A DNA stretch of 64,000 nucleotides from CAKSFT01 sp045544615 (GTDB taxonomy: Bacteria; Bacillota; Clostridia; UBA1381). The DNA lies in assembly GCA_045544615.1 (NCBI GenBank), contig JAZPZI010000031.1:1-64000 (forward strand). Reading direction: 5' to 3'. Shown in pieces: positions 9,016 to 17,227 of this stretch (position 1 is its first letter; each line of letters opens with the position of its first letter). A model generated the notes under the pieces. It had not been told where the DNA came from. It ran no database searches and saw only the letters and a program-made list of their open reading frames with translations. Both the position numbers and the translations under genes were made by a program.

Positions 9016-9267
9016 ATGGAATTCAATGAAACAATGAAAATCAACATTGACTATGATAAGGAAAAGGAAGTGCGTGAAATCCTCACAAAGGTTTTCGAGG
9101 CACTGAACCTCAAGGGTTATAACCCAATCAGTCAGATTGTCGGTTATATTATGTCGGGCGACCCGACCTATATCACAAGCCATAACGGTGCAAGAAGCCT
9201 TATTGTAAAGGTTGAGCGTGACGAGCTTATGGAGGTTTTGGTGAAATACTACATCAACTCACTCTGA
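9016..9267 (+). CDS. ireB: IreB family regulatory phosphoprotein (UPF0297/DUF965)
   Basis: An 83-residue protein of the IreB family, known in Enterococcus as a substrate of the PASTA kinase IreK and a negative regulator of cephalosporin resistance. Family features are the N-terminal NETMKINIDYDKEKEVREIL and the core GYNPISQIVGYIMSGDPTYITSHNGAR. In many Firmicutes it precedes ruvX; here it is followed after 36 bases by a PHP-type tyrosine phosphatase. The ribosome site is AAAGGAGGTAT. Phosphorylation here would be inference. Confidence 0.92.
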   Translation: MEFNETMKINIDYDKEKEVREILTKVFEALNLKGYNPISQIVGYIMSGDPTYITSHNGARSLIVKVERDELMEVLVKYYINSL

Positions 9268-9303
9268 AACCAAAGATTTACTGTTTTAGGAAAGGATTTT
9301 TCC

Positions 9304-10059
9304 ATGATAGATTTTCATTCACATATCCTTCCCGGAATCGACGACGGTGCATCCTCGGTTGAGGAGAGCCTCGAGATGCTCAAATTCTGCAAAGAGTCAG
9401 GAGTTGATACTGTAGTACTCACTCCCCATTGCTACCATACAGAGGACAAAGATATTCGGGAATTTATACGGGAGAGAAATGAAAAATACCGTATTTTAAA
9501 AGAAGCCATAGCCGAAAGCGAGGGAGATTTCCCCGAGATAAGACTTGGCTGTGAGTTGCACCTTAGCAAATTCCATGCAAGGTCGGCATTTTTACGAGAG
9601 CTTGTAATCGAGGGCACAAACTATATTATGCTCGAGATGCCGACAACAAAGTGGGAGCCTGCAATCTATGATGCAATCTATTCGATTACACTTATGGGCT
9701 TGCGACCAATTATGGCGCATATCGACCGATATCTTTATGCCCACAAAAAGGATTTTCACAATCTCTATGCCTTTGACCTGGTATATCAGGCAAATGCCGA
9801 TGCATTCCTGATTCCCGGGATAAGAAACAGAATGCCCTACTTTTTCGAGAGCGGGGCAATACATATTCTCGGAAGCGATATGCACAATCTCACATCACGC
9901 ACCACACGAATGGCGGATGCGAAAAAGCGCATAATCGCAAAATACGGCAAAAACCACTATAACTTCCTTGCAAGAAATGCAAGACGGGTTATCGCAAACG
10001 GGGAAGCCGAAATCAGGCATTTTGAAAAGATGAAGGCTTTGAAAAAACTAACATTATAG
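9304..10059 (+). CDS. CpsB/YwqE-type PHP-domain tyrosine-protein phosphatase
   Basis: Metal-dependent phosphatase of the CpsB/CapC family, 251 residues. Metal-binding motifs are visible: HSHILPGIDDG at 5-15, the TPHCYHTE segment at about 40, the glutamate in GCELHL, MAHIDRY, and GSDMHN near the C-terminus. These enzymes dephosphorylate BY-kinases that control capsule or exopolysaccharide export. No capsule genes are nearby, so its target here is open. It ends at a clear terminator. Confidence 0.87.
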   Translation: MIDFHSHILPGIDDGASSVEESLEMLKFCKESGVDTVVLTPHCYHTEDKDIREFIRERNEKYRILKEAIAESEGDFPEIRLGCELHLSKFHARSAFLRELVIEGTNYIMLEMPTTKWEPAIYDAIYSITLMGLRPIMAHIDRYLYAHKKDFHNLYAFDLVYQANADAFLIPGIRNRMPYFFESGAIHILGSDMHNLTSRTTRMADAKKRIIAKYGKNHYNFLARNARRVIANGEAEIRHFEKMKALKKLTL

Positions 10060-10065
10060 ACCACA

Positions 10066-10090
10066 AAACCGAGGCTTGCCTCGGTTTTTT
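10066..10090 (+). terminator. intrinsic terminator after the PHP phosphatase
   Basis: AAACCGAGG and CCTCGGTTT form a perfect stem around CTTG, followed by a T-run. It separates the phosphatase gene from the next promoter at 10100. Confidence 0.85.
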
Positions 10091-10099
10091 CTTTTTCAG

Positions 10100-10128
10100 T
10101 TGACAACGGTTTTTTTAAATGTTAAAAT
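10100..10128 (+). promoter_or_regulatory. sigma-A promoter of the kinase-like/peptidase-like/TraX operon
   Basis: Perfect TTGACA at 10100-10105, 17-base spacer, TAAAAT at 10123-10128. It follows the terminator at 10066 and drives the three tightly packed genes 10160-12175. Confidence 0.8.
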
Positions 10129-10159
10129 TAGAATAGAATTTTATTCCGGAGGTGACGGT

Positions 10160-10861
10160 ATGCTTTATGCAAGGCTTTGCGACCTGACAATTAAAATAGA
10201 GAATATCCATCCGGCTATTCCTGCCTGTTTTGGCGAATATCTCATTCCCGAGGCCGAAACTTGCGACATTTCACTTGCCGTCACAAAACCCGAGCTTGAT
10301 GCAGAATGTGAAAAATATCCCGAATACGATGCACTCTATAACGAGTTCGTGCTGATATTCAAAAAGCTCGTACCTCTCATGATTCCGTTTGGCATCTTCT
10401 TTTTCCACTCAGCAGCAGTATCCCTGGATAATAACGGGTATCTCTTCTGCGGAAAAAGCGGTCAGGGGAAATCCACCCACGCAATTCTATGGAAGGACGT
10501 CCTCGGTGCCGAGGTTATAAACTCGGACAAACCGCTTTTAAAACTCGAAGACGACGGAATATACGCCTACGGAACACCCTGGTCGGGCAAGGAAAGATTG
10601 CAAAAAAACACCCGTGTCCGCATCCGTGCTACTGCATTTATCGAGCAGAGCAGTGAAAATTCAATCAAAAAACTCACATCTGCAGAGGTGCTTGCTAACC
10701 TTTTCAATCAGACGGTATATATTGCAGACGTCGAGCTGAACAGTTTGCTTATGTCGTACCTTGACAGGTTCTTGACCGAAATACCCTTTTACCGACTCTG
10801 GTGTAACATCTCAGAGGATGCGGTAAAGCTTTCATACGAAACATTAAAAAAGGAGATTTGA
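10160..10861 (+). CDS. HPr kinase-like (HprK-related) protein
   Basis: A 233-residue P-loop protein of the HprK-related group found in peptide-modification loci. The start at ATG 10160 follows GGAGGTGACGGT. Visible motifs are HSAA at 83-86, Walker A GKSGQGKST at 98-106, NSDKPL after the next strand, GTPWSGKE, and FYRLWCN near the end. A paralogue of identical length at 50711-51412 shares all of these. Relatives occur with PqqD-type peptide chaperones and in lasso-peptide clusters, where an HprK-like enzyme phosphorylates the peptide; no PqqD or precursor is visible here, so the substrate is unknown. The next gene begins one base after its stop. Confidence 0.75.
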   Translation: MLYARLCDLTIKIENIHPAIPACFGEYLIPEAETCDISLAVTKPELDAECEKYPEYDALYNEFVLIFKKLVPLMIPFGIFFFHSAAVSLDNNGYLFCGKSGQGKSTHAILWKDVLGAEVINSDKPLLKLEDDGIYAYGTPWSGKERLQKNTRVRIRATAFIEQSSENSIKKLTSAEVLANLFNQTVYIADVELNSLLMSYLDRFLTEIPFYRLWCNISEDAVKLSYETLKKEI

Positions 10862-10862
10862 G

Positions 10863-11345
10863 ATGGGAGAAAAAATCCGATTTGAAGATATTGAGCACAT
10901 CATCCGTGAGATGCTCGATATGGGAAAAAGCTTCAAGATTTCCCCGAATGGGTGCAGCATGATGCCCTTGATTCGCCAGGGCGCCGACTCTGTATACATA
11001 AAAAAGCCGACAGGTCGGCTCAAAAAATACGATATTGCTTTTTTCAAGCGTGACGACGGCTCATTTATTCTCCACCGTGTAATACGTGTGAGAAAAAACA
11101 GCTATGTCTTCTGCGGTGATGCACAGCTCTACCCCGAATCAGGAATATCCGACCGCCACATCATCGGCGTTGTCACCGAGATTGAGCGTGACGGGAAAAT
11201 CTTCTCGGTTGATGAGCCCGAGTATATAAAATACTCAAAAGATGTTGTCAAAAGCAGATGGAAGAAAAATTATAAGATACTTCTGATAAATAACACAAAG
11301 TCGTTTTTGAAAAAGACCGTTTTCTTTTGGTATAAGAGGAAATAA
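10863..11345 (+). CDS. S24/S26-family (signal peptidase-like) serine peptidase homologue
   Basis: A 160-residue protein resembling the catalytic core of S24/S26 peptidases. The serine box NGCSMMPLIRQGADSV puts the nucleophile at Ser32, and FILHRVIRV places His71 where bacterial signal peptidase I has lysine; a Ser-His pair is typical of the ER/archaeal type. There is no N-terminal membrane helix, but the C-terminus (about 138-160, LLINNTKSF...FFWYKRK) is basic and hydrophobic. It lies between the HprK-like gene (1-base gap) and the TraX gene (2-base gap), which suggests joint action on a peptide. No substrate is identified. Confidence 0.72.
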   Translation: MGEKIRFEDIEHIIREMLDMGKSFKISPNGCSMMPLIRQGADSVYIKKPTGRLKKYDIAFFKRDDGSFILHRVIRVRKNSYVFCGDAQLYPESGISDRHIIGVVTEIERDGKIFSVDEPEYIKYSKDVVKSRWKKNYKILLINNTKSFLKKTVFFWYKRK

Positions 11346-11347
11346 GT

Positions 11348-12175
11348 ATGATAAGTAACCGCTTTAAAATACCAAGGCTTCCCGAAAGCTTTGGTTTCCT
11401 TACAGGCAATGCCATAAAAATCATTGCCGTAATTTCAATGTTTGTCGACCACCTCTACAAGATAATCCTGACCCCGATGATGACAAACGGCTGGCTCACC
11501 CCGGTTTTGGGTTCTGTCCTTGGTCCACATTATACAGCTTTTGCAGAAAAGCTTGTCCGCTACATACTCTCGGGTACCGGCAGAATTGCCCTGCCGCTAT
11601 TTTGCTTTTTGTTGGCAGAGGGGTTTTACTATACGAAAAACAGGAAACGCTACCTTGCTTTGATGGCAATATTTGCCCTGTTGTCGGAAATCCCCTTTGA
11701 CCTTGCATTTTTCTCAAATCTGACCAAAGCACTCGGCACATTCCCATTCTATTTTGGGTATCAGAATATATATTTCACCCTGTTTCTTGGCATATGTGCT
11801 CTCTGGTGCATTGATAATGCAGAAATCAAATCGGGCAAGCCGGTTGCCGGTATTTTCTCGGTTTTACTGAAATTATTATGCGTTCTGGTAATTTGTATAA
11901 TTGCAACCTTGATATGCTCCGACTATAAATACAGAGCTATTCTGTTTATTGTCGGCTTCTACCTGATGCGGAAAAATAAGCTACTCTCGGCAATCGTATT
12001 TTTGCTGATTTATGCTCTTTCATACCGCACGATCCCGTCGGTATTTATACTCTTCTCAGCAGTAATCTTACTTTTCTATAACGGAGAACGTGGGAAGCTG
12101 AACATGAAATACTTTTTCTATTTCTTCTATCCCGTACACCTACTGCTACTCCATCTGTTGAGTTTGGTTATATGA
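11348..12175 (+). CDS. TraX family membrane protein
   Basis: A 275-residue polytopic membrane protein of the TraX family, whose prototype acetylates F-pilin. The family signature region GNAIKIIAVISMFVDHLYKI is at about 18-37, and later segments RIALPLFCFLLAEGFYYTKNR and LLSEIPFDLAF match the usual pattern; about eight hydrophobic segments follow. It is third in the operon with the HprK-like and S24/S26-like genes and ends at a strong terminator. Chromosomal TraX homologues are common in Clostridia and their acyl acceptor is generally not known. Confidence 0.8.
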   Translation: MISNRFKIPRLPESFGFLTGNAIKIIAVISMFVDHLYKIILTPMMTNGWLTPVLGSVLGPHYTAFAEKLVRYILSGTGRIALPLFCFLLAEGFYYTKNRKRYLALMAIFALLSEIPFDLAFFSNLTKALGTFPFYFGYQNIYFTLFLGICALWCIDNAEIKSGKPVAGIFSVLLKLLCVLVICIIATLICSDYKYRAILFIVGFYLMRKNKLLSAIVFLLIYALSYRTIPSVFILFSAVILLFYNGERGKLNMKYFFYFFYPVHLLLLHLLSLVI

Positions 12176-12176
12176 A

Positions 12177-12206
12177 AAAACCCACAGGTTTTCCTGTGGG
12201 TTTTCT
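12177..12206. terminator. bidirectional terminator between traX-like and eda1
   Basis: AAAACCCACAGG pairs with CCTGTGGGTTTT, flanked by an A-run on the left and T-rich sequence on the right. It serves the plus-strand TraX operon and the minus-strand operon ending at 12218. Confidence 0.85.
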
Positions 12207-12217
12207 GTTTTCTTGCA

Positions 12218-12865
12218 TTACTTCACAAGCTCTGTGTATTTTCTTGCAAGCTCTGTAATCTTTCCAAACTCTCCCGATGCTATCAGTTTTTTATCCACAA
12301 TATTCGAGCCTATTCCAAAACCGCTGATACCGGCATCAAGGTATTCCTTCATATTCGACAAATCAACACCGCCGACTGCGAGGAATTTTATATGCGAAAG
12401 CGGTGCTTTTACCGCCTTTACATAGTCGCTTCCCATATTAGTTATCGGGAAAAGCTTGATGAAATCCGCACCTGCATTATATGCAGCTACCGCCTCGGTC
12501 GGAGTGAGTGCACCCGGGATTGATACAAGGCCACACTCACAGGTCTTTTTAATAATATCAGGGTTTGCATCGGGCGAGATTATAAACTTACCGCCCGCAC
12601 CGGCAGTAAGCTCAACCTGTCGTTCGGTCAGAACCGTTCCTGCACCGATTAGCATTCTACCCTCAAATTCGTCTGCCAAAAGTTCTATTTTTTCCGCAGT
12701 TTCTGTATCGCTCCCAGGATCTCGGGCATCATATGTAATCTCTAAAAGTCTTATTCCACCGTCATACATTGCCTCGGCAAGCGGTATAAGTTTATCTTTT
12801 TCCACACCTCTTACTATTACAACAATCTTTTCTGCAACGATTTTATCAATCACACTTTTCTTCAT
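12218..12865 (-). CDS. eda: KDPG/KHG aldolase family protein (copy 1)
   Basis: Class I aldolase family cleaving 2-keto-3-deoxy-6-phosphogluconate (or 4-hydroxy-2-oxoglutarate) to pyruvate plus an aldehyde. Start 12865 was chosen because GAGGAGGAAGAAA precedes that ATG. The 215-residue protein has IVVIVRGV at the N-terminus, LLEITYDARD, the glycine-rich LIGAGTVLT, and the Schiff-base lysine in ADFIKLFP. Compared with copy 2 at 18280, EITYDAR replaces the more usual ELTF, so substrate preference may differ. It is the last gene of the AraC-linked operon and overlaps the MBL gene. Confidence 0.85.
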   Translation of the reverse strand: MKKSVIDKIVAEKIVVIVRGVEKDKLIPLAEAMYDGGIRLLEITYDARDPGSDTETAEKIELLADEFEGRMLIGAGTVLTERQVELTAGAGGKFIISPDANPDIIKKTCECGLVSIPGALTPTEAVAAYNAGADFIKLFPITNMGSDYVKAVKAPLSHIKFLAVGGVDLSNMKEYLDAGISGFGIGSNIVDKKLIASGEFGKITELARKYTELVK

Positions 12866-13652
12866 TTTCTTCCTCCTCAATCATTTCCCGATATTTTTTC
12901 TTCATCTCGCACAAAAAACGTCTCCACTCGGTCGGGTCGATAAACGGATTATTCTTCTCGCCTATTCTTTTGGCTTTTCCTAAAGTATCATTGTTGCTTA
13001 TATGATTCCCGAGCGTGATATCAACCCTTTCATCAATAAATGAATCAATCGCCGGGATGAACTTCTCCCTTATCGCAGTTGTGAGCCCGTATCTTACAAG
13101 GAACTCCTTCTTCATCGAATTTCTGCCAACTCCGCCGTGCATAGCCGCACGATACACTCTTTTTCCATCTGTTACGTCAAAGAAAAATGCCTTTGTGCCC
13201 GGCGTGTGACCCGGTGCATCCTTTACCAGAATTTTTGTATTCCCAAGTTCTATTATGTCGCCGTCCGAAATCAGAACATCGGGCTCAAACGCCTCACGGT
13301 ATTCAAACCCAAGCTCCCTTGCCCAGGTAAGGTCGAGAGTGCCGTTTGCATACTCCCTGTCCTCTTTGCCGATAAAGGTCTTTGCACCTGTAAGTTCTGC
13401 CAGGGCTTTTGCCGCACCAAGATGGTCATAGTGGCCGTGCGTGCAAATTATGTATTTTATATCCTTTACATCAAAGCCCAGCGAATGGATGTTATCTATC
13501 ACAATATACAGACTCTGCGGATAACCGGGGTCTATAACTATCAAGCCGTCATCTGTATCAATCAGGTGAGTTGATGCCGGATGAGTCCCGACAAAATATA
13601 GGTTCCCGAAAATCCGAAAAGGATTTATATATTCCTGATTCTTATTTTCCAT
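12846..13652 (-). CDS. MBL-fold metallo-hydrolase
   Basis: Zinc-dependent metallo-beta-lactamase-fold hydrolase of about 268 residues. The metal-binding motif CTHGHYDHLG (HxHxDH) lies near 80-90, followed by DAPGHTPGTKAFFF and a late histidine in LGNHISNN. The start is uncertain: ATG 13652 is listed, and GTG 13661 is possible. The gene sits between the M20 peptidase and aldolase genes in one operon, with a 20-base overlap into the aldolase. Substrate is not predictable; a lactonase or thioesterase step in sugar-acid metabolism would fit the neighbours. Confidence 0.8.
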   Translation of the reverse strand: MENKNQEYINPFRIFGNLYFVGTHPASTHLIDTDDGLIVIDPGYPQSLYIVIDNIHSLGFDVKDIKYIICTHGHYDHLGAAKALAELTGAKTFIGKEDREYANGTLDLTWARELGFEYREAFEPDVLISDGDIIELGNTKILVKDAPGHTPGTKAFFFDVTDGKRVYRAAMHGGVGRNSMKKEFLVRYGLTTAIREKFIPAIDSFIDERVDITLGNHISNNDTLGKAKRIGEKNNPFIDPTEWRRFLCEMKKKYREMIEEEENEEKCD

Positions 13653-13664
13653 GCCAATCACCGT

Positions 13665-14807
13665 TCATATTCTGCATATTACTGCTGCAATTCTCTTCGC
13701 TGCCTCACCGAGCGATTTTTTCACCGCATACTCGGAAACGGTGTGAATGAAATCGCCCTCAACTCCGATCGAGTCAATGCACGGGATTCCTGCATAGGTC
13801 GCATCTGCCGCATCCGAACCGCCGAGACTCTTTCTTTTTGTAAGCATCGTCAGGCCGCATTCTTCATAGATTTTGTTCATCTTATCCAAAAGCTCAAGAT
13901 TTCTCTTTGTAAGCTCCATTGCAGGTCTGAACCCGGTCTGCGTCACCTTTGTAGTGCAACCCGGAACTGTATTGACCTTTGCAAGCTCCTCAATCTTTTC
14001 CTTTATAAAGGTAAGCTCGTCCCCGGTCGAAAAACGGATATCAACCGAAAAAGTGCAGTATTTCGGCACAGTATTCTCGGCATCTCCGCCCGAGATTGTT
14101 CCGCAATTACAGGTAATACCGTCGCTGTCCTTGAACTTTTCAAGCTCGACGATTTTATGTGCCGCCTCAAGAACTGCACTTGCACCCTCGCTGCAGCGTG
14201 ACGAGTGAATTTCCTTACCCGAGATTTCAAATCTATAGCGGATAATTCCCTTTCTCTCAAGAACAAGCGTTCCCTTTCTGCTCGATTCGCAATTTAAGAA
14301 CGCCACAGAATCTTTTGCTTTATCTAAAATATAGTTTATTGTTTTTTTATTACTCAGGCTACTGTTGCACTCCTCGTCGGTCTGCAACAAAAGCCTTACA
14401 GGTCGATCACGAAATCCGCATTTTTCTAACGCTTCCATAGCCATCGCCGCCGCAACAACTCCGCCCTTACAGTCCATAACCCCCGGGCCGTAGATATTTG
14501 CATCATCTGTTTTCACAGCAGGTGTTCCGAAAGACCCAACGGGATGTACGGTATCAATATGACCGCAAAGTGTTACCGCAGATTCTTTTGCCGTTGCATT
14601 CATAACTATCTCGACAACATTTCCTGCCTCGGAAAGGCGAAGTATCTCTACCTCCCAACCCTGACCTCTTGCAATGTCAGCAAAATACTTTCCTACCGCA
14701 TCAACGCCCTCTTTATGCCAGGTCGGGCTCTCTAAATTCCCAACATCCTCCCAGATTTTCTGGTATTTTTCATTGAGACTGTCTATTACAGAAAATAGCT
14801 TATTCAT
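13665..14807 (-). CDS. M20 family metallopeptidase
   Basis: Dizinc amidohydrolase/peptidase of 380 residues. The M20 motifs are present: CGHIDTVHP with His83 and Asp85, the bridging aspartate in GVMDCKGG (Asp112), the catalytic EE in QTDEECNSS (about 145-146), and a dimerisation domain in the middle. The closest named relatives are the glutamate carboxypeptidase/ArgE-like group. It is 11 bases downstream of the dehydrogenase and 12 upstream of the MBL gene. A peptidase or deacylase inside a sugar-acid operon suggests the growth substrate is an acylated or amide-linked compound; that is inference. Confidence 0.85.
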   Translation of the reverse strand: MNKLFSVIDSLNEKYQKIWEDVGNLESPTWHKEGVDAVGKYFADIARGQGWEVEILRLSEAGNVVEIVMNATAKESAVTLCGHIDTVHPVGSFGTPAVKTDDANIYGPGVMDCKGGVVAAAMAMEALEKCGFRDRPVRLLLQTDEECNSSLSNKKTINYILDKAKDSVAFLNCESSRKGTLVLERKGIIRYRFEISGKEIHSSRCSEGASAVLEAAHKIVELEKFKDSDGITCNCGTISGGDAENTVPKYCTFSVDIRFSTGDELTFIKEKIEELAKVNTVPGCTTKVTQTGFRPAMELTKRNLELLDKMNKIYEECGLTMLTKRKSLGGSDAADATYAGIPCIDSIGVEGDFIHTVSEYAVKKSLGEAAKRIAAVICRI

Positions 14808-14818
14808 CTTTTCTCTCC

Positions 14819-15910
14819 TTATCTGTAAATCGTCATCAGTGCCGACTTCATCTTCTTCTTTGACACTTCACTCTCATCGCCAATAGCAGACGATGCACAC
14901 ATTTTGTCTGTGAATATATCAAGAGTTTTCTCCTCAACCGGAATATTTATCTCTGAAAGCGAAGTTGCAAGCCCCATACCTTTTAAAAGTTCTGCCATAG
15001 CTTCATAATCAAGGTTATTGTATGCAAGCTGAACTATCAAACCCATAGCTACCAACTCACCGTGTACAAAATCCTTTGCCTCGTGGTAGAAATAAGTTCT
15101 TACCTCTTCATAGAATCTGTGAGCGAGTGCGCATTGGTTTGAGCCCTTTGATATTCCGCTTATAATACCTGTTACCGCAATCGCATAGAAAACCGCAAGC
15201 TCAAAAGTTTTTGTCACTGTCTTTTTCTCGAGTGCTTCTGCGATTTCATCATTCTTCTCGGCATAGAAATCATACACCTTCTTTGAAATCTCATACGCCA
15301 TATCAAATCCTATGGGAACGCTGTCTTCGGTCATCATATACATTCTGTGCGTGATTTCTATCATCTTCGCCTTTGAATCCATAACACCAGCCCAGAAAAG
15401 TCTTGTCGGCTGTTCTATCATAATGTCAAGGTCAACGATTACGGCATCTGCCTCCTTCATAAGCTTAAGACTTCCAAGATGTGCAAAAGTTTTTCTGTCA
15501 TACATAACACTAAGAGGCGTTGCCGCAACACAGGTGGCAGAAGAAGTCGGAATCTGCACAAGCCGTATATCTGCACGCTCTGCTACAAGCTTTGTTGTAT
15601 CGCCTATAACTCCACCGCCAACTCCACAGACTATATCACATCCGTTCTTTTTGGCATAATCTGCAAATTCATCTGCATTTTCAAGGCAGGGTGTGCTCTT
15701 GAACACTTTAATTTCATATGCAACCTCCGAGTCCTCAAGCGCCTTTTTTATACTGTCTCCTGCAGCTCTCAAACCGTTTTCGCCACAGATAAAAAGGGCT
15801 TTTTTGCCGAATCTCTTTAACTCTATAGCAAGATTCTTTACGATTGCCTGTCTTTCCTGAATATATCTTCCGCATCCGAACTTGAATGCGATATCTGAAT
15901 TTAGTGCCAT
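14819..15910 (-). CDS. iron-containing alcohol dehydrogenase family (glycerol dehydrogenase-like)
   Basis: NAD-dependent group III alcohol dehydrogenase of 363 residues. It has the N-terminal NAD-binding region with GVGGGVIGDTTKLVA, the VQIPTSSATCVAATPLSVMYD segment typical of the glycerol dehydrogenase branch, and metal-ligand histidines in ALAHRFYEE and DFVHGELVAMG. It is first in a four-gene operon (dehydrogenase, M20, MBL, aldolase), divergent from an AraC regulator. The context points to a polyol or sugar-acid step rather than glycerol itself. Confidence 0.85.
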   Translation of the reverse strand: MALNSDIAFKFGCGRYIQERQAIVKNLAIELKRFGKKALFICGENGLRAAGDSIKKALEDSEVAYEIKVFKSTPCLENADEFADYAKKNGCDIVCGVGGGVIGDTTKLVAERADIRLVQIPTSSATCVAATPLSVMYDRKTFAHLGSLKLMKEADAVIVDLDIMIEQPTRLFWAGVMDSKAKMIEITHRMYMMTEDSVPIGFDMAYEISKKVYDFYAEKNDEIAEALEKKTVTKTFELAVFYAIAVTGIISGISKGSNQCALAHRFYEEVRTYFYHEAKDFVHGELVAMGLIVQLAYNNLDYEAMAELLKGMGLATSLSEINIPVEEKTLDIFTDKMCASSAIGDESEVSKKKMKSALMTIYR

Positions 15911-15942
15911 AGTTTTCTCTCCTTGACTATTGATTTATCCTT

Positions 15943-15971
15943 ATTATAATGATATAATAACATAAAAACAA
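15943..15971 (-). promoter_or_regulatory. promoter of the dehydrogenase-M20-MBL-aldolase operon
   Basis: On the minus strand, TTGTTT (15966-15971) and TATAAT (15943-15948) are separated by 17 bases. The weak -35 with a perfect -10 is typical of an activator-dependent promoter, and a tandem repeat lies directly upstream (15979-16008). Confidence 0.7.
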
Positions 15972-15978
15972 TATGAAA

Positions 15979-16008
15979 TATTGCTGAAGATTTAATATTT
16001 ATTGCTGA
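15979..16008. promoter_or_regulatory. candidate AraC-type operator (tandem 9-mers 21 bp apart)
   Basis: TATTGCTGA occurs at 15979-15987 and again at 16000-16008, the same orientation, exactly 21 bases apart (two helical turns). This is how AraC/XylS dimers usually bind. It lies just upstream of the operon -35 box on one side and 15 bases from the araC-like start codon on the other. Confidence 0.55.
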
Positions 16009-16022
16009 TTTGGAGAGGTTTT

Positions 16023-16835
16023 ATGATTATCAAGGGTTACTGGGGCGAGAAAAATCAGGACGATAAAATTTCGATAGATAGCGCCGGACACATCTTCACT
16101 TTTCACGGGCGTGAGATTGACCGCCCGAACGGCAGGCCGAACTATCTTCTTTTGTATATTTACCGTGGCGAGGCAAGGTTCTTTTTCAAAACAGGTGAAG
16201 TAACCTGCTCGTCGGGCGATTTTCTTCTTTATGCTCCCGGCGAGCCGCAACATCACATATATGAAGCAAATACCACAGGTGAATTTTACTATATACATTT
16301 TTCAACCGATGACAAAAGCTTTTTAAACCTTCTCGGCATAAATAGCTCAACTCGGTACCACAGCATCCCATCTTCCGAAATTTGTGATATTTTTGAGGGT
16401 ATCATCTCGGAACTCCAGAACAAAAAAGATGGTTATAAAACGGTCACGGTAGCCGACACATCAAGGCTTTTTGTTAAGTTTAACCGCATAATAAACAAAA
16501 AAGAGGTTGTCGTCTCACCGGGCGAGATTGAATCGGTAATCCAGCATATAAACAAAAACTACAGCGAAAACCTCACACTTGACGACTATGCGAAAATGTG
16601 TGAACGCAGCAAGTTCCATTTCCTGCATACCTTTAAGGCAATTACAGGTGTGAGCCCCTTAAAATACAGAGCCAATATCCGCATAAACCACGCAAAGGAT
16701 TTGCTTTTGTTTTCACACCTTCCTGTAAATAAAATCTCCGACTCACTCGGCTATTCAACGTCTGAATATTTCTCGCAAAGCTTTAAGAGGTCAACGGGAT
16801 TGTCCCCGCAGGATTTCCGAAAACAAAACATATAA
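16023..16835 (+). CDS. AraC family transcriptional regulator
   Basis: A 270-residue regulator. ATG 16023 is preferred because GGAGAGG ends 4 bases before it; an upstream TTG (16002) would add 7 residues and lies in the operator-like repeat. The N-terminal cupin-like sensor covers about 10-150 (LYAPGEPQHHIYEANTTGEF), and two C-terminal helix-turn-helix units span about 175-268 (LTLDDYAKMCERSKFHFLHT, then KISDSLGYSTSEYFSQSFKR). It is divergent from the dehydrogenase operon and probably activates it in response to a sugar-like ligand. Confidence 0.9.
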   Translation: MIIKGYWGEKNQDDKISIDSAGHIFTFHGREIDRPNGRPNYLLLYIYRGEARFFFKTGEVTCSSGDFLLYAPGEPQHHIYEANTTGEFYYIHFSTDDKSFLNLLGINSSTRYHSIPSSEICDIFEGIISELQNKKDGYKTVTVADTSRLFVKFNRIINKKEVVVSPGEIESVIQHINKNYSENLTLDDYAKMCERSKFHFLHTFKAITGVSPLKYRANIRINHAKDLLLFSHLPVNKISDSLGYSTSEYFSQSFKRSTGLSPQDFRKQNI

Positions 16836-16836
16836 A

Positions 16837-16871
16837 AAATACCGTATGATTTTATTCATACGGTATTTTTA
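16837..16871. terminator. bidirectional terminator between araC-like and xre genes
   Basis: AAATACCGTATG pairs with CATACGGTATTT around ATTTTATT, with A-rich sequence before and a T-run after. It lies between two convergent genes. Confidence 0.85.
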
Positions 16872-17207
16872 CTATTTCTTATATGTTTCGTTTTCTTTCA
16901 AAAAGGTGTAGAACTCATACAAAAGCTTTTTACCCATTGCATTCAGTTCTTCCGGCCTGATGTTATAAACTGCAGGTCGCTCGGGTTCTAAAACCGCATC
17001 TGTTCTTCCGCACATATAGTCAAACGATACACCGAACAGCTCACAAAAGGCGATCAGCTCCAGCACGCTCGGCTCACGCACTCCGGTCTCCCAGCTTGCA
17101 ACCGTGCTCCTTGAAATCCCAATCTCTCTTGCTACATATTCCTGCGTATAGCCTCGCTTTTTCCTTACCTCTTTTATTCTCGGTCCGGTTACAAGACTCT
17201 TTTGCAT
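16872..17207 (-). CDS. Xre-family helix-turn-helix regulator
   Basis: A 111-residue regulator with an N-terminal Cro/CI-type helix-turn-helix (about 8-63: RIKEVRKKRGYTQEYVAREI, then SRSTVASWETG) and a short C-terminal region of unknown role (LNAMGKKLLYEFYTFLKENE). It lies 20 bases behind the PfkB kinase gene on the same strand, so it may be the third gene of the eda2-kdgK transcript and could regulate it. No ligand-binding domain is recognisable. Confidence 0.85.
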   Translation of the reverse strand: MQKSLVTGPRIKEVRKKRGYTQEYVAREIGISRSTVASWETGVREPSVLELIAFCELFGVSFDYMCGRTDAVLEPERPAVYNIRPEELNAMGKKLLYEFYTFLKENETYKK

Positions 17208-17227
17208 TAAAAGTCACCTCTAAAAAT

